A stretch of DNA of 64,000 nucleotides from Pseudeuparius sepicola (lineage: Eukaryota; Arthropoda; Insecta; Coleoptera; Anthribidae), in the NCBI GenBank assembly GCA_963920635.1, contig OY987300.1, positions 56,193,415 through 56,257,414 on the forward strand, in the 5' to 3' direction. Every line of letters starts with the position of its first letter. Position 1 is the first letter of the stretch. The notes beneath the pieces are model-generated. The model made no database searches. It was not told the DNA's origin and saw only the letters and a program-made list of their open reading frames with translations. The position numbers and the translations under genes were made by a program. Positions 56,085-64,000 of this stretch are shown here, piece after piece.

Positions 56085-56502
56085 TTTGATTAATTTAAAG
56101 GATAGGGTTGACCATTTGGCTAAAAGTGGCATTTATAAATTGTCTTGTAACGTCTGCAACAGTACTTATATAGGCAGAACTTGTCGTCCACTTAGAGTTC
56201 GTATATATGAACACATAAATAAATATTAAAAAAAAACTCGACTTTCCGAGAATATATACAGGTTTAACCACAACTTTAGTCCTCATTCTAATTCCAAAAT
56301 CATACATAATATTACTTCTAAAAACTTTAATAGGTTGGATTTTCTCGACGACATTCAAATAAAAAAAGAGTTACTCACAAATCCGGACTGTTTAATGTTA
56401 AAGTCAACCTTAATAGGTCTTTCTTTCCTTTACACAGAAGATTTACTCAATGATGATAACCACGGCGTCCTCTTATCGGGAAATCCTCCTCCTCATCGAT
56501 AA
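56085..56502 (+). pseudogene. Penelope-like GIY-YIG endonuclease
   Basis: HLAKSGIYKLSCNVCNSTYI then GRTCRPLRVRIYEHI: the GIY and YIG motifs, with the Cys pair and catalytic Arg typical of the endonuclease of Penelope-like elements. A stop follows EHINKY, and the frame is degraded after it. Confidence 0.82.
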
Positions 56503-56864
56503 TTAAAAATTTTGTGCATATAACTTTTTCAAAGTAACTTCTCTTTTTAAAAAATATAAAATTAATAAGGTTTCCTCTTTAATATTTTAATTGCAAAACA
56601 AAAATTTATTTACACGCCTATGTCGATTTCATATTGCGCGGGCTTTTTAGTGTTATTCATGATTTTCACTCGAGTTGGTAATATCTAAATTCCCCTGTCA
56701 CCTTCCACGATGCCTCCAGGCCATCCGGTCTCTCAGTTGTTCAATAAAATGACTATCTCTTCCAGGTGGTACTGAAGATGGCGTAAGCCGAAAGTGCTCT
56801 ACCATGCCAATTTAAATTAAAAATATATTTTTGCACGAAAATACACCTCGCCTTTTCATATATA

Positions 56865-57271
56865 ATTTACGTGCACACTCTTTTCATTTTAATAATCTAA
56901 CTTAGCTACACGTTTTTCAATTATTTTTTACAACCCCGAATAGTTATTGGGATATTTTGTAAAATTGAATGTGCACGAATATCAGCTGTATTAATACTAT
57001 TTTAAATGAAAGGCGTATATTAGACTGTGACGCAATAGATAGATTAGACCTTTTGTAAAACGATTATGGTTCTTCTGGTTGTCATCAGATGGACAGAGGC
57101 TAAACGTGCTACTCCCACCAGAGCAAGTCAACCAATAGAATTTAACTATGCAACGTCATTGCATTCCACTCATTCCTGTAGATGGTCAGGTTATTGGGGC
57201 CAAGCTTTACCTAAAATCGGAATGTTCTCATTAATTTTTTAAAACGCATTTATTGGTCTTACTCGAAGTAA
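56865..57271. other. AT-rich stretch, nothing recognised
   Basis: No gene, RNA or repeat could be supported in this stretch. Confidence 0.4.
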
Positions 57272-57620
57272 GCAATAAACGTAAATTGCCGGCACCCCTC
57301 GTTGCTTCGTTCCCCGTTCCCGTTGCGATGGCGCTATAACGCTGAAGACAAATTGTATAGGTAGCAATGGGGGATTTGTATCTATGGACCGGGGCTCTGA
57401 AACAAAAGAATTCGAGAATTTCCCGCCCTTTTACGAGGCTCCCGACGACAGTTTGGCCGGTGAAACATCTCCGACTATCTCCCGATCGATTGGGGAGGGT
57501 CCAATTTATAGCGGGAATTTTAACGTTAACGGTGATAATAACGTGCCGTCAGTTCCTTATCTTACGGTGTTCGCCAGGCTAACGGAACGGGAGGGGGCGT
57601 TATAAAAATCGGGAGAGATT
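57272..57620 (+). repeat. GC-richer dispersed repeat, copy 2
   Basis: Related to 47943-48215 over about the first 210 bases (gcaataaacgtaaattgc through ctgaaacaaaagaattcgag) and then continuing as unrelated or more diverged GC-rich text with ORFs of 71-73 aa. Function unknown. Confidence 0.75.
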
Positions 57621-59214
57621 GCAAAGAGGATACAGCAAATCCACCCCATCAGGGAACGTGCGCGATCGTTAAAAGTAGATACTAAATTAGGTACGAGACG
57701 CGGTGAAGGATGCTTGCAGAAGTTTAAAGAACAAACTTGTACGCAGGTCACCTTAACCATCATAGTTTAAAAGAGACATAACTGTACTGGCAACTCTAAA
57801 GGTGTCCTCTGGCGTTCAATGCAACTACTCGAAAGTAATAAAACATTACAACAAAGATAGGGAGAGGCACGAGAGAATAGCAAATGGGATGTGATTCTAG
57901 TAAAATATTATAATGAGGGAATTAACTAGTGGGAGGTGGTGGGGTGAAGCACGGTTAAACTAGATAGTAGAGGCGGCGCCGGGCCTTCACTCAGGGTTTC
58001 CCCACCTGATCGATTAGAAGGGGGAACAAACGTATGTTCCGCCCACCATGGGTTGAACCGCTTAGAATGTGTTATTAGAAAGTATTATAGTGGTAACTGG
58101 GAACGTTGCACTTATACCTATCCCGTTTCTACTTATTCGATTTCTCATTATGGATCTATTCTTACACAATGAACGCCAAACGACACATTTAGAGCTGCCA
58201 GTACAGTAGATAGTCATTGTTGAAACCGTCCTTAAAAAATCCTGTCACACCAAATTTCAACCTTTAATTTTGGAACGAGAACGAATTAAAACAGATAAAT
58301 TGTAACTCCTGCAATTCTTAGAGACTCGATTCTAAGTTGAGGGGTTGCGTGAAAGAATAATACCTCCATGTAATAGCGAGTTGACAATCTCAACGCAGAT
58401 ATATCCCGGTCAATTGCTTTAGGACAACCTGAAGCGGTTTCTCGTTCATTAGGTCGTTTTAAAGCAATTGACCGGGACTGAAATATCTACATCTCGACGC
58501 AGAAATCGGGCTCTAAATCTTGGCATTAAATGCGCCTCTTATTATTCCTTCCCTCAAAGGTTGAGCTATAGGTACTTTAATATAGTTATTTGTTTTTGTA
58601 TAAAATTTTATGCAAAATATTTGGTGTGCCTTGCACACCAAGTTTCAACAATTGTTTCTAACAGCCTATGTGTGAAGGCCTTGCTCTTACAAGTATTTTA
58701 ATTGACGATAAATATTCATTCATTGATGGTATCTGTATAGGAACTTCTAAAATAAATATATATTTGAAGGAGGTAATAAGGAGGTAATAGCTATTTGTAT
58801 TATTAGAAAGGGAAGCCTATTATGCATATGCGGATGCCGAAGCGGAACGGATTGCTTTAAAATCTATATGGGAGGAGATGGCACTTTCCTTCCTTGTAGT
58901 TTTCTTGAAAATAAAATGAAATTCTAAATACTTGTCATTCCAATGAAAATCAACAATCAAAAACATCTCATGCCGGAGTGTGTAATACAAGTGGAATATA
59001 AAAAAATGGTTTCCGAATATCAAAGTAGCTTATAGTTACTATTTGACCTTGGGGAGGGAAAAATATATGCTGGTGTGGAGAGGGTCGAAAACATTATTTT
59101 AAACAGAGATCGTAGAAAAAACGTTTCTTGTTACTGTGGTAAAACTATTGTTGCAATACCCCAACAATACTCTACCTTTCGTTCCATCATGGTTATTCTG
59201 TAAAGTAAACGGAA
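57621..59214. other. Mixed-composition stretch, no gene recognised
   Basis: A small GC-richer patch lies at about 57950-58050. No ORF of known type was found. A perfect 17-bp hairpin is listed separately. Confidence 0.4.
58405..58476. repeat. Perfect 17-bp inverted repeat
   Basis: cccggtcaattgcttta (58405-58421) and taaagcaattgaccggg (58460-58476), with a 38-base loop. Flanking words (gatatatc / gaaatatc) extend the symmetry imperfectly. Confidence 0.8.
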
Positions 59215-59229
59215 ATAAAATACATGGAA

Positions 59230-59345
59230 AAATCTACGGAAAATAAGTCCAGAAAAAAACAGAAAAAATCCACGGAAAAAATCCACAGAAACAATCCACG
59301 GAAAAATATCCAGAATAAATATCCGGGAAAAAATCCACGAGCAGA
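59230..59345 (+). repeat. Tandem aaaatccacgga-type minisatellite
   Basis: About seven imperfect copies of a 14-17 base unit (aaaaaatccacgg, aaaatatccagaata and variants). A shorter inverted counterpart is at about 62745-62800. Confidence 0.75.
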
Positions 59346-59392
59346 CGGATTTCTTACTTTACACTAAGCAGCTTTAATTTAAAACCTCAAAA

Positions 59393-59496
59393 TTAGGTTA
59401 GGTTAGGGCCCCCACACACGTACATATGCGCGCCCGCGTTGAGTGCGCGTGTGTGTGTGACGGTTCGGTGGTGTTGGAGGGCCTAACCTAACCTAA
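59393..59496. repeat. (TTAGG)3 facing (CCTAA)3
   Basis: TTAGGTTAGGTTAGG at 59393-59407 and CCTAACCTAACCTAA at 59482-59496 form a hairpin (with gggcc / ggcc at the base of the loop). The loop is GT/CG-rich (gcgcgtgtgtgtgtga). TTAGG is the canonical insect telomere unit. Confidence 0.7.
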
Positions 59497-60436
59497 CTTT
59501 CAGGTTTCGGATGACGGCTGGCTCGTCATCCGGATTTCTTACTTTATAGTCGGGAGCTGAGTGACAGAAAAATGCAACAGTTTTAGGAAGGCTGGTTTTT
59601 TATACAGTGTAGTATTTAGGGTGTATAAGAATAGCCTTGCCGTCAGTCAGCCAGTTTCGTTCGCGTTTGGCGCAGGGGCGGCTTCAAAGTTGTAAAAAAA
59701 CCAACTAGGTACCTATATGTAACTGTTTTAGAAAATCTAAAACTTGCTTTATTTAGTAGCAAAACCACTAAACAACGATGTGGATGTAGTCAGTCTTGAA
59801 AATATTGCAACGGGCCGCGTCAGCAGCGCTTTAAACTCATAAAAAATATACAGGGTGTCTCACCACGAACTGCATCGATCGATATCACAGAAAGTAAGCA
59901 TAGCATTTTTTTGAAAATTTGGCAGCTGACCAATGTCAATGAGTATCTACTATTCATTTAAAGTATTTTAAAAATGGCGGCACTTCCGGTTATACCGGAA
60001 GTCGATGACAACTTCGTTATTTTAAATGGAACACCCTATATTTTATTGCATTTCATGTATCATGTCCTATACCTAAATTAAACCGTTTTTGAGATATTTG
60101 CCATTTTAGAGAAAAAATGACAGATGCAGACCCGTACTTAATTGACAGTTTCTTCATAACGGCTACATATTTCTTAACGCGCTCTTGGCATTTTGCAGTC
60201 AAAGGCTTGGTGCAGAGAAATACCATAAAGAAAGTTTCCGATCTTGTACAGGGTGCTCACAAAAAATTATTCAAATATTAATTCAAAAAATGCCAAAAAT
60301 TCAAAATTTTCAAATAGAAACCCCCATTTTTTTGTTGTAGCCGTATTCAGCACAAAAAATTAGGGAAAGTTTGTGTTTGGTTCCCTATACCTAAATGTTA
60401 GCATTTTCGATTTATTTACAAAAAACTAATTTTCCA

Positions 60437-60737
60437 CTTCTCTTCTCTTCTCTTCTCTTCTCTTCTCTTCTCTTCTCTTCTCTTCTCTTCTCTTCTCTTC
60501 TCTTCTCTTCTCTTCTCTTCTCTTCTCTTCTCTTCTCTTCTCTTCTCTTCTCTTCTCTTCTCTTCTCTTCTCTTCTCTTCTCTTCTCTTCTCTTCTCTTC
60601 TCTTCTCTTCTCTTCTCTTCTCTTCTCTTCTCTTCTCTTCTCTTCTCTTCTCTTCTCTTCTCTTCTCTTCTCTTCTCTTCTCTTCTCTTCTCTTCTCTTC
60701 TCTTCTCTTCTCTTCTCTTCTCTTCTCTTCTCTTCTC
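60437..60737 (+). repeat. Pure CTTCT pentanucleotide microsatellite, about 60 copies
   Basis: 301 bp of uninterrupted (cttct)n. It opens long frames (LFSSL and REEKR repeats) on both strands that are not genes. It lies in the left arm only. Confidence 0.97.
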
Positions 60738-60943
60738 AAGAAATGTCATTTAGTTTGAAATTATTGTAAACAATGCCGGCACGGTTAAATTACACAATCG
60801 AAGACTATTCAAATTTTTTTATTATTTATGGAGAATGCAACATAGTTATATCGAGAACTTCTAATACCTACATTTGCTGATAATAAATTAATTTCACCGT
60901 GCCGCCCTTGTTTACAATAATTTTAAACTAAATCACATTTCTT
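60738..60943. repeat. Central inverted repeat of the second palindrome
   Basis: aagaaatgtcatttagtttg at 60738 and its mirror, caaactaaatcacatttctt-type text ending at 60943. gtaaacaatgccggcacggt and its mirror, accgtgccgcccttgtttac, lie inside. Confidence 0.8.
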
Positions 60944-61937
60944 CATTCTCTGACAATCGTATAATCAGCCATGGCCAACTAGATTCATCAAACTTAAGAT
61001 GAAGAGATGAACTTGATGAAGAAGTGGAAAATTAGTTTTTGGTAAATAAATCGAAAATGCTAATATTTAGGTATCGGGAACCAAACACAAACTTTCCCTA
61101 ATTTTTTGTGCTGAATACGGCTACAACAAAAAAATTGAGGTTTCTATTTGAAAATTTTGAGTTTTTGGCATTTTTTGAATTAATATTTGAATAATTTTTT
61201 GTGAGCACTCTGTACAAGATCGGAAACTTTCTTTATAGTATTTCTCTGCACCAAGCCTTTGACTGCAAAATGCCAAGAACGCGTTAAGAAATATGTAGCC
61301 GTTGTGAAGAAACTGTCAATTAAGTACGGGTCTGCATCTGTCATTTTTTCTCTAAAATGGCAAATATCTCAAAAACGGCTTAATTTAGGTTAGGACATGT
61401 TACATGAAATGTACCTAGAATTTTCCGTAGAATCCAAAAATGCAATAAAATATAGCGTGTTTTATTTAAAATAACGAAGTTGTCATCGACTTCCGGTATA
61501 ACCGGAAGTGCCGCTATTTTAAAAATACTTTATATGAATAGTACTCATTGACATTGGTCAGCTGCCAAATTTTCAAAAAAATTCTATGTTTACTTTTTGA
61601 GATATCGATCGATGCAGTTCGTGGTGAGACACCCTGTATATTTTTTCTGAGTTTGAAGCGCTGCTGACGCGGCCCGTTGCAATATTTTTAAGGCTGACTA
61701 CATCCACATCGTTGTTTAGTTGTTTTGCTACTAAATGAACCAAGTTTTAGATTTTCTAAAACAGTTGGACATACTTGGTTTTTTTACAATTTTGAAGCCG
61801 CCCCTGCGCCAAACGCTAACGATACTGGCTGACTGACGGCAAGGCTATTCTTATACACCCTAAATACTACACTGTATCAAAAAACCAGCCTTCCTAAAAC
61901 TGTTGAATTTTTTTGTCACTCACCTCTCGGCCTATTA

Positions 61938-62626
61938 GTGCACGGCCACACATAAGGCGGACGGCGGAGCGGAGAGCAAAGCTGAGATGGTAGCGGAGCG
62001 TTCAAAACAATAGGACGCCTACTGTCGTGTCCACACATACCGCGGAGAGTATATAGGCGTGTTTTCGCTGGTAGCGGAGCGTTCAAGTCAGTTTGACATT
62101 TTACGGCGTATTGGCGCGTATTTCACCTCGAAAATAGAGCGTGGTATTCTTATATACCTACTTAATAATAAACAATATGGATCGCGAAATGCTAATTAGT
62201 GAAGTTTTTAGTCGCAAACCCCTATGGGACATAACTCATGCACATCACCACAACCGAGGTGTTTTAGACAAACTTTGGGTCGAGATTTCCAAAATTGTTT
62301 TTGTACAGATGATGGAATTCACCAAGTGTTTCCCTTCTTAGGTTTATTTCATGTACACACACTGCACGTTTATTTTGCAAGGTCCGAAATTTGAGTTGTG
62401 AATTTTCACATAAAAATAATGTAGAAATCGACATTTTTATAGCTGTTTCCATGAAGTTCGACTTTTCATGGTTGCCACTTTACTTCCAACCTCTCTGCGC
62501 AATACGCCTTTCAAAGCTGTCGCAATCCGCTGACTGTGTGGACACTACCCGCACTACTCTCCGCTTTCCGCTCTAGTCTCCGGTCTGGTCTCCGGTCCGC
62601 TGTCCGCGTTATGTGTGGCCGCGCCC
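61938..62626 (+). mobile_element. PIF/Harbinger-type element carrying a MADF gene
   Basis: GTGCACGGCCACACATAAGG starts at 61938. The right end, read as its complement, is GGGCGCGGCCACACATAACG. The tips agree at 21 of 25 bases. TTA lies on both sides (61935-61937 and 62627-62629), the 3-bp target duplication of PIF/Harbinger. Subterminal gcggagcg- and ccggtct-type repeats are present. The only coding content is a MADF domain, the usual partner protein of the Harbinger transposase. Confidence 0.85.
62177..62341 (+). CDS. MADF-domain protein fragment of the Harbinger element
   Basis: From the internal ATG at 62177 the frame gives MDREMLISEVFSRKPLWDIT then HHHNRGVLDKLWVEIS. This is the first half of a MADF domain (LI..V...P.LWD......R......W.EI), a Myb/SANT-like DNA-binding fold. 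Autonomous PIF/Harbinger elements encode such a protein next to the transposase, to help it bind DNA and enter the nucleus. The frame runs into non-matching sequence after about residue 42 and stops at 62341. The copy is either truncated or the rest lies in another exon. No transposase is present in the element. Confidence 0.6.
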   Translation: MDREMLISEVFSRKPLWDITHAHHHNRGVLDKLWVEISKIVFVQMMEFTKCFPS

Positions 62627-63188
62627 TTACGCTTGGCACCCCTAAACCTGTTCAAATTTAAAACCTGAAAGTTAAGTTAGGTTAAAGGCTATTGCACATA
62701 CTATTAAATGTGGGTAATTAATGTTTTGTTTGTAAATTGAATTTTCTCCCTCTGGATTTTTATTCCCTGGATTTTTGTTCCCGGATTTTTTTTACGTGGA
62801 GTTTGTGAGAAGCGAATGAAAAACAAATTTATTTGTAACTCTTACGTAAAATTACGATTCTAAATAAAAAATCACATTAATACCGCTGAAACGAAACTTT
62901 ACTGTATGCCTTCATTAGTCTCTTCGCTAGTGCTTCATCTCCCAAAACCTATTTTTTACTTTATAAAAAGATGGGGACTCTTCATAAGAATAGAAGATAG
63001 TATGAATTTTGGAATATAAAAATCGATATATTTGTCTTGTATAACATAAGCAATACTTACTTTGTTGCTATATAGTGCAACTTTATTTTTATTTTCAATT
63101 GTCCTGGGTTTCTAACCCGTTTTATGTGTTTATGTCAATATTTTTAAGTGTTTCCAAATTGAGAATCTAAGAAATGTATGTTTTTCAG

Positions 63189-63212
63189 ACAGGATCCAGT
63201 GGCACCAAGCAA
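63189..63212 (+). other. Candidate 24-nt microexon
   Basis: The upstream text tatgtttttcag is a strong acceptor and the downstream caa|gtgagttttt a strong donor. The enclosed 24 bases are GC-richer than the surroundings and have a length divisible by three. In one frame they read TGSSGTKQ. If real, this is part of a host gene spanning the window. Confidence 0.35.
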
Positions 63213-63802
63213 GTGAGTTTTTATATTATACCTAAATTAATGTTTTCTAATTTATATTCATGGAAAATTATTATAATACCTAGTCCTCTAAAATTACATT
63301 AAGTTGAAAGTCAACCTAACGCGCATGCCTTTTTAATATACCTAAGCACTGTTAGATGAATATTGTAGAAATAAATTCATTTCATCCTATCTTCTACCCT
63401 AAAGTGTTCTAAACTGTCTTTATTTTGATAGAAAGTTAATTACCTTGTGATACTTGGGAATATGCTGCAGAAAACGAAGAATTTTTGGTTAGTGACAAAA
63501 CTAAGAAAACCAGGATATCAGGCCCACAGCTTTATTATAATTAGTGAGAAACAGCGAGCAGCTACTTTCTAGAATATTGTTGCGGAAGCTGCAATTATGT
63601 ACTTGGAGACTGTTAGAAAATCCTATGACTACGACATATTGACTATTAATCTGGTCTTGGTGGAATATGTTTCACATGATTTGGTCACCAGACCTAAACG
63701 TCGTGTAACGTCGACTTAGGAAAATCAATTGAGATGCGGTCATCCTGAAAATTTTTAAGACGTGAATGAACATCAATATGAATCACTTAAAATGTCTCGC
63801 AG

Positions 63803-63885
63803 GAATAAACTGGTGTAGTGTTTGCATTAAAGTATTCCAAACCGACCGAAAAAGCAAGCGCCATTGCCACCGCCACAAAAGTTCA
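63803..63885 (+). repeat. Dispersed repeat, copy 2
   Basis: ggaataaactggtgtagtgt with aaaccgaccgaaaaagcaag, matching 6711-6800 in the same orientation with several substitutions. Confidence 0.6.
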
Positions 63886-64000
63886 GTCAAGTTCGCGTCG
63901 AAAACCAAATGTGCAAATGCCGATTGCATAGCCACTACAGGTGCTGCAGATCTGGCAACGATCAGACCGAGTCAGTCTCCATGGAGCCACGTAATCCTAA

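Larger units (their letters stand above)
55235..56864. mobile_element. Penelope-like element relic between inverted flanks
   Basis: About 80-bp inverted flanks: tgaaaaggcgaggtgtattttcg-type text from about 55237 and its complement ending near 56864, including aaaaatatatttttaattta and gccgaaagYgctctaYcatg. Between them lie plus-strand Penelope-like coding pieces: reverse transcriptase start, thumb-region text and the GIY-YIG endonuclease. Penelope-like elements are known to carry pseudo-LTRs that can be inverted, which would explain the flanks. The palm with YADD is deleted, so the copy is dead. Confidence 0.75.
60249..61212. mobile_element. Inner TA-flanked layer
   Basis: TA|CAGGGTGCTCACAAAAAATT starts at 60249 and AATTTTTTGTGAGCACTCTG|TA ends at 61212. 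Confidence 0.85.
59851..61636. mobile_element. Middle TA-flanked layer
   Basis: TA|CAGGGTGTCTCACCACGAAC starts at 59851 and GTTCGTGGTGAGACACCCTG|TA ends at 61636. Confidence 0.88.
59605..61874. mobile_element. Outer TA-flanked layer of the second palindrome
   Basis: TA|CAGTGTAGTATTTAGGGTGT starts at 59605 and the mirror, ACACCCTAAATACTACACTG|TA, ends at 61874. Symmetry continues about 50 bp outside it (aacagttttaggaaggctgg and its mirror). Confidence 0.85.
59215..62810. mobile_element. Second giant compound palindrome
   Basis: Mirror-image text spans about 3.6 kb. The outermost pieces are tandem aaaatccacgg-type repeats at about 59230-59345 against ggatttttRttccc-type repeats near 62745-62800. 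Next come aacctaactttcagg at about 59491 and its mirror near 62672, then three TA-flanked layers centred near 60740. The left arm gained a pentanucleotide repeat and the right arm a Harbinger element (61938-62626), so the present arms differ in length. Confidence 0.8.
62811..64000. other. AT-rich stretch, candidate microexon
   Basis: No long ORF of known type. A candidate 24-nt exon (63189-63212) and a dispersed repeat (63803-63885) are listed separately. A short frame near 63464 (MLQKTKNFWLVTKLRKPGYQ) is unrecognised. Confidence 0.45.

Noticed and set aside
60395..60769. Open frames of 107-124 aa with LFSSL or REEKR repeats
   Set aside because: Pure translation of a pentanucleotide microsatellite on both strands; no start context or non-repeat sequence supports a gene.

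Overview
The window looks like insect nuclear DNA. It is AT-rich and eukaryotic in style, with small spliceosomal introns, polyadenylation signals, short (TTAGG)n telomere-type motifs and very dense transposable elements. The frequent taggtacctac-type words would suit a hemipteran or lepidopteran, but I cannot name the species. No convincing host protein-coding gene was found. The host signals are a candidate 24-nt microexon near 63.2 kb, about eight GC-rich islands, one of them promoter-like (16.3-16.8 kb), and a degenerate tRNA-like unit. The likeliest setting is a long intron or a gene desert full of transposons.

Layout. 1-4.4 kb: AT-rich filler, two small inverted repeats and a GC-rich island. 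4.4-6.6 kb: a giant palindrome made of four concentric TA-flanked CAGGGTG-type elements. 10.6-13.3 kb: relics of a Penelope-like element, a PIF/Harbinger element split by a foldback, and a Jockey-type LINE. 14-20.3 kb: duplicated segments, tandem repeats and a promoter-like island. 20.9-24.3 kb: three abutting palindromic elements. 31.6-33 kb: Tc1 and mariner-type relics. 35.3-39.8 kb: a composite TIR element and more palindromes. 41.2-47.0 kb: a higher-order tandem array with a period of about 1.26 kb. 48.77-52.23 kb: a nearly intact two-ORF DNA transposon with TTAA target duplications. 52.28-55.01 kb: a Tigger/pogo transposon with a PHD finger. 55.2-56.9 kb: a Penelope-like relic between inverted flanks. 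59.2-62.8 kb: a second nested palindrome carrying a 301-bp pentanucleotide repeat in one arm and a MADF-encoding Harbinger element in the other. 62.8-64 kb: AT-rich sequence with the microexon candidate.

The most interesting system is the TTAA element. It has 25-bp TIRs, ten copies of a GGCGTAWCTC motif near its ends, a 57-bp 5'-UTR intron, and two ORFs joined by a TAATG stop/start overlap. ORF1 is a Tudor-like plus cysteine-cluster protein. ORF2 is an RNase H-like protein with an FSDGCSGQNKN motif, probably the transposase. ORF2 has an in-frame TGA followed by 53 family-like codons. The second theme is how the palindromic CAGGGTG elements nest concentrically and keep traces of mariner-type transposases at their centres.
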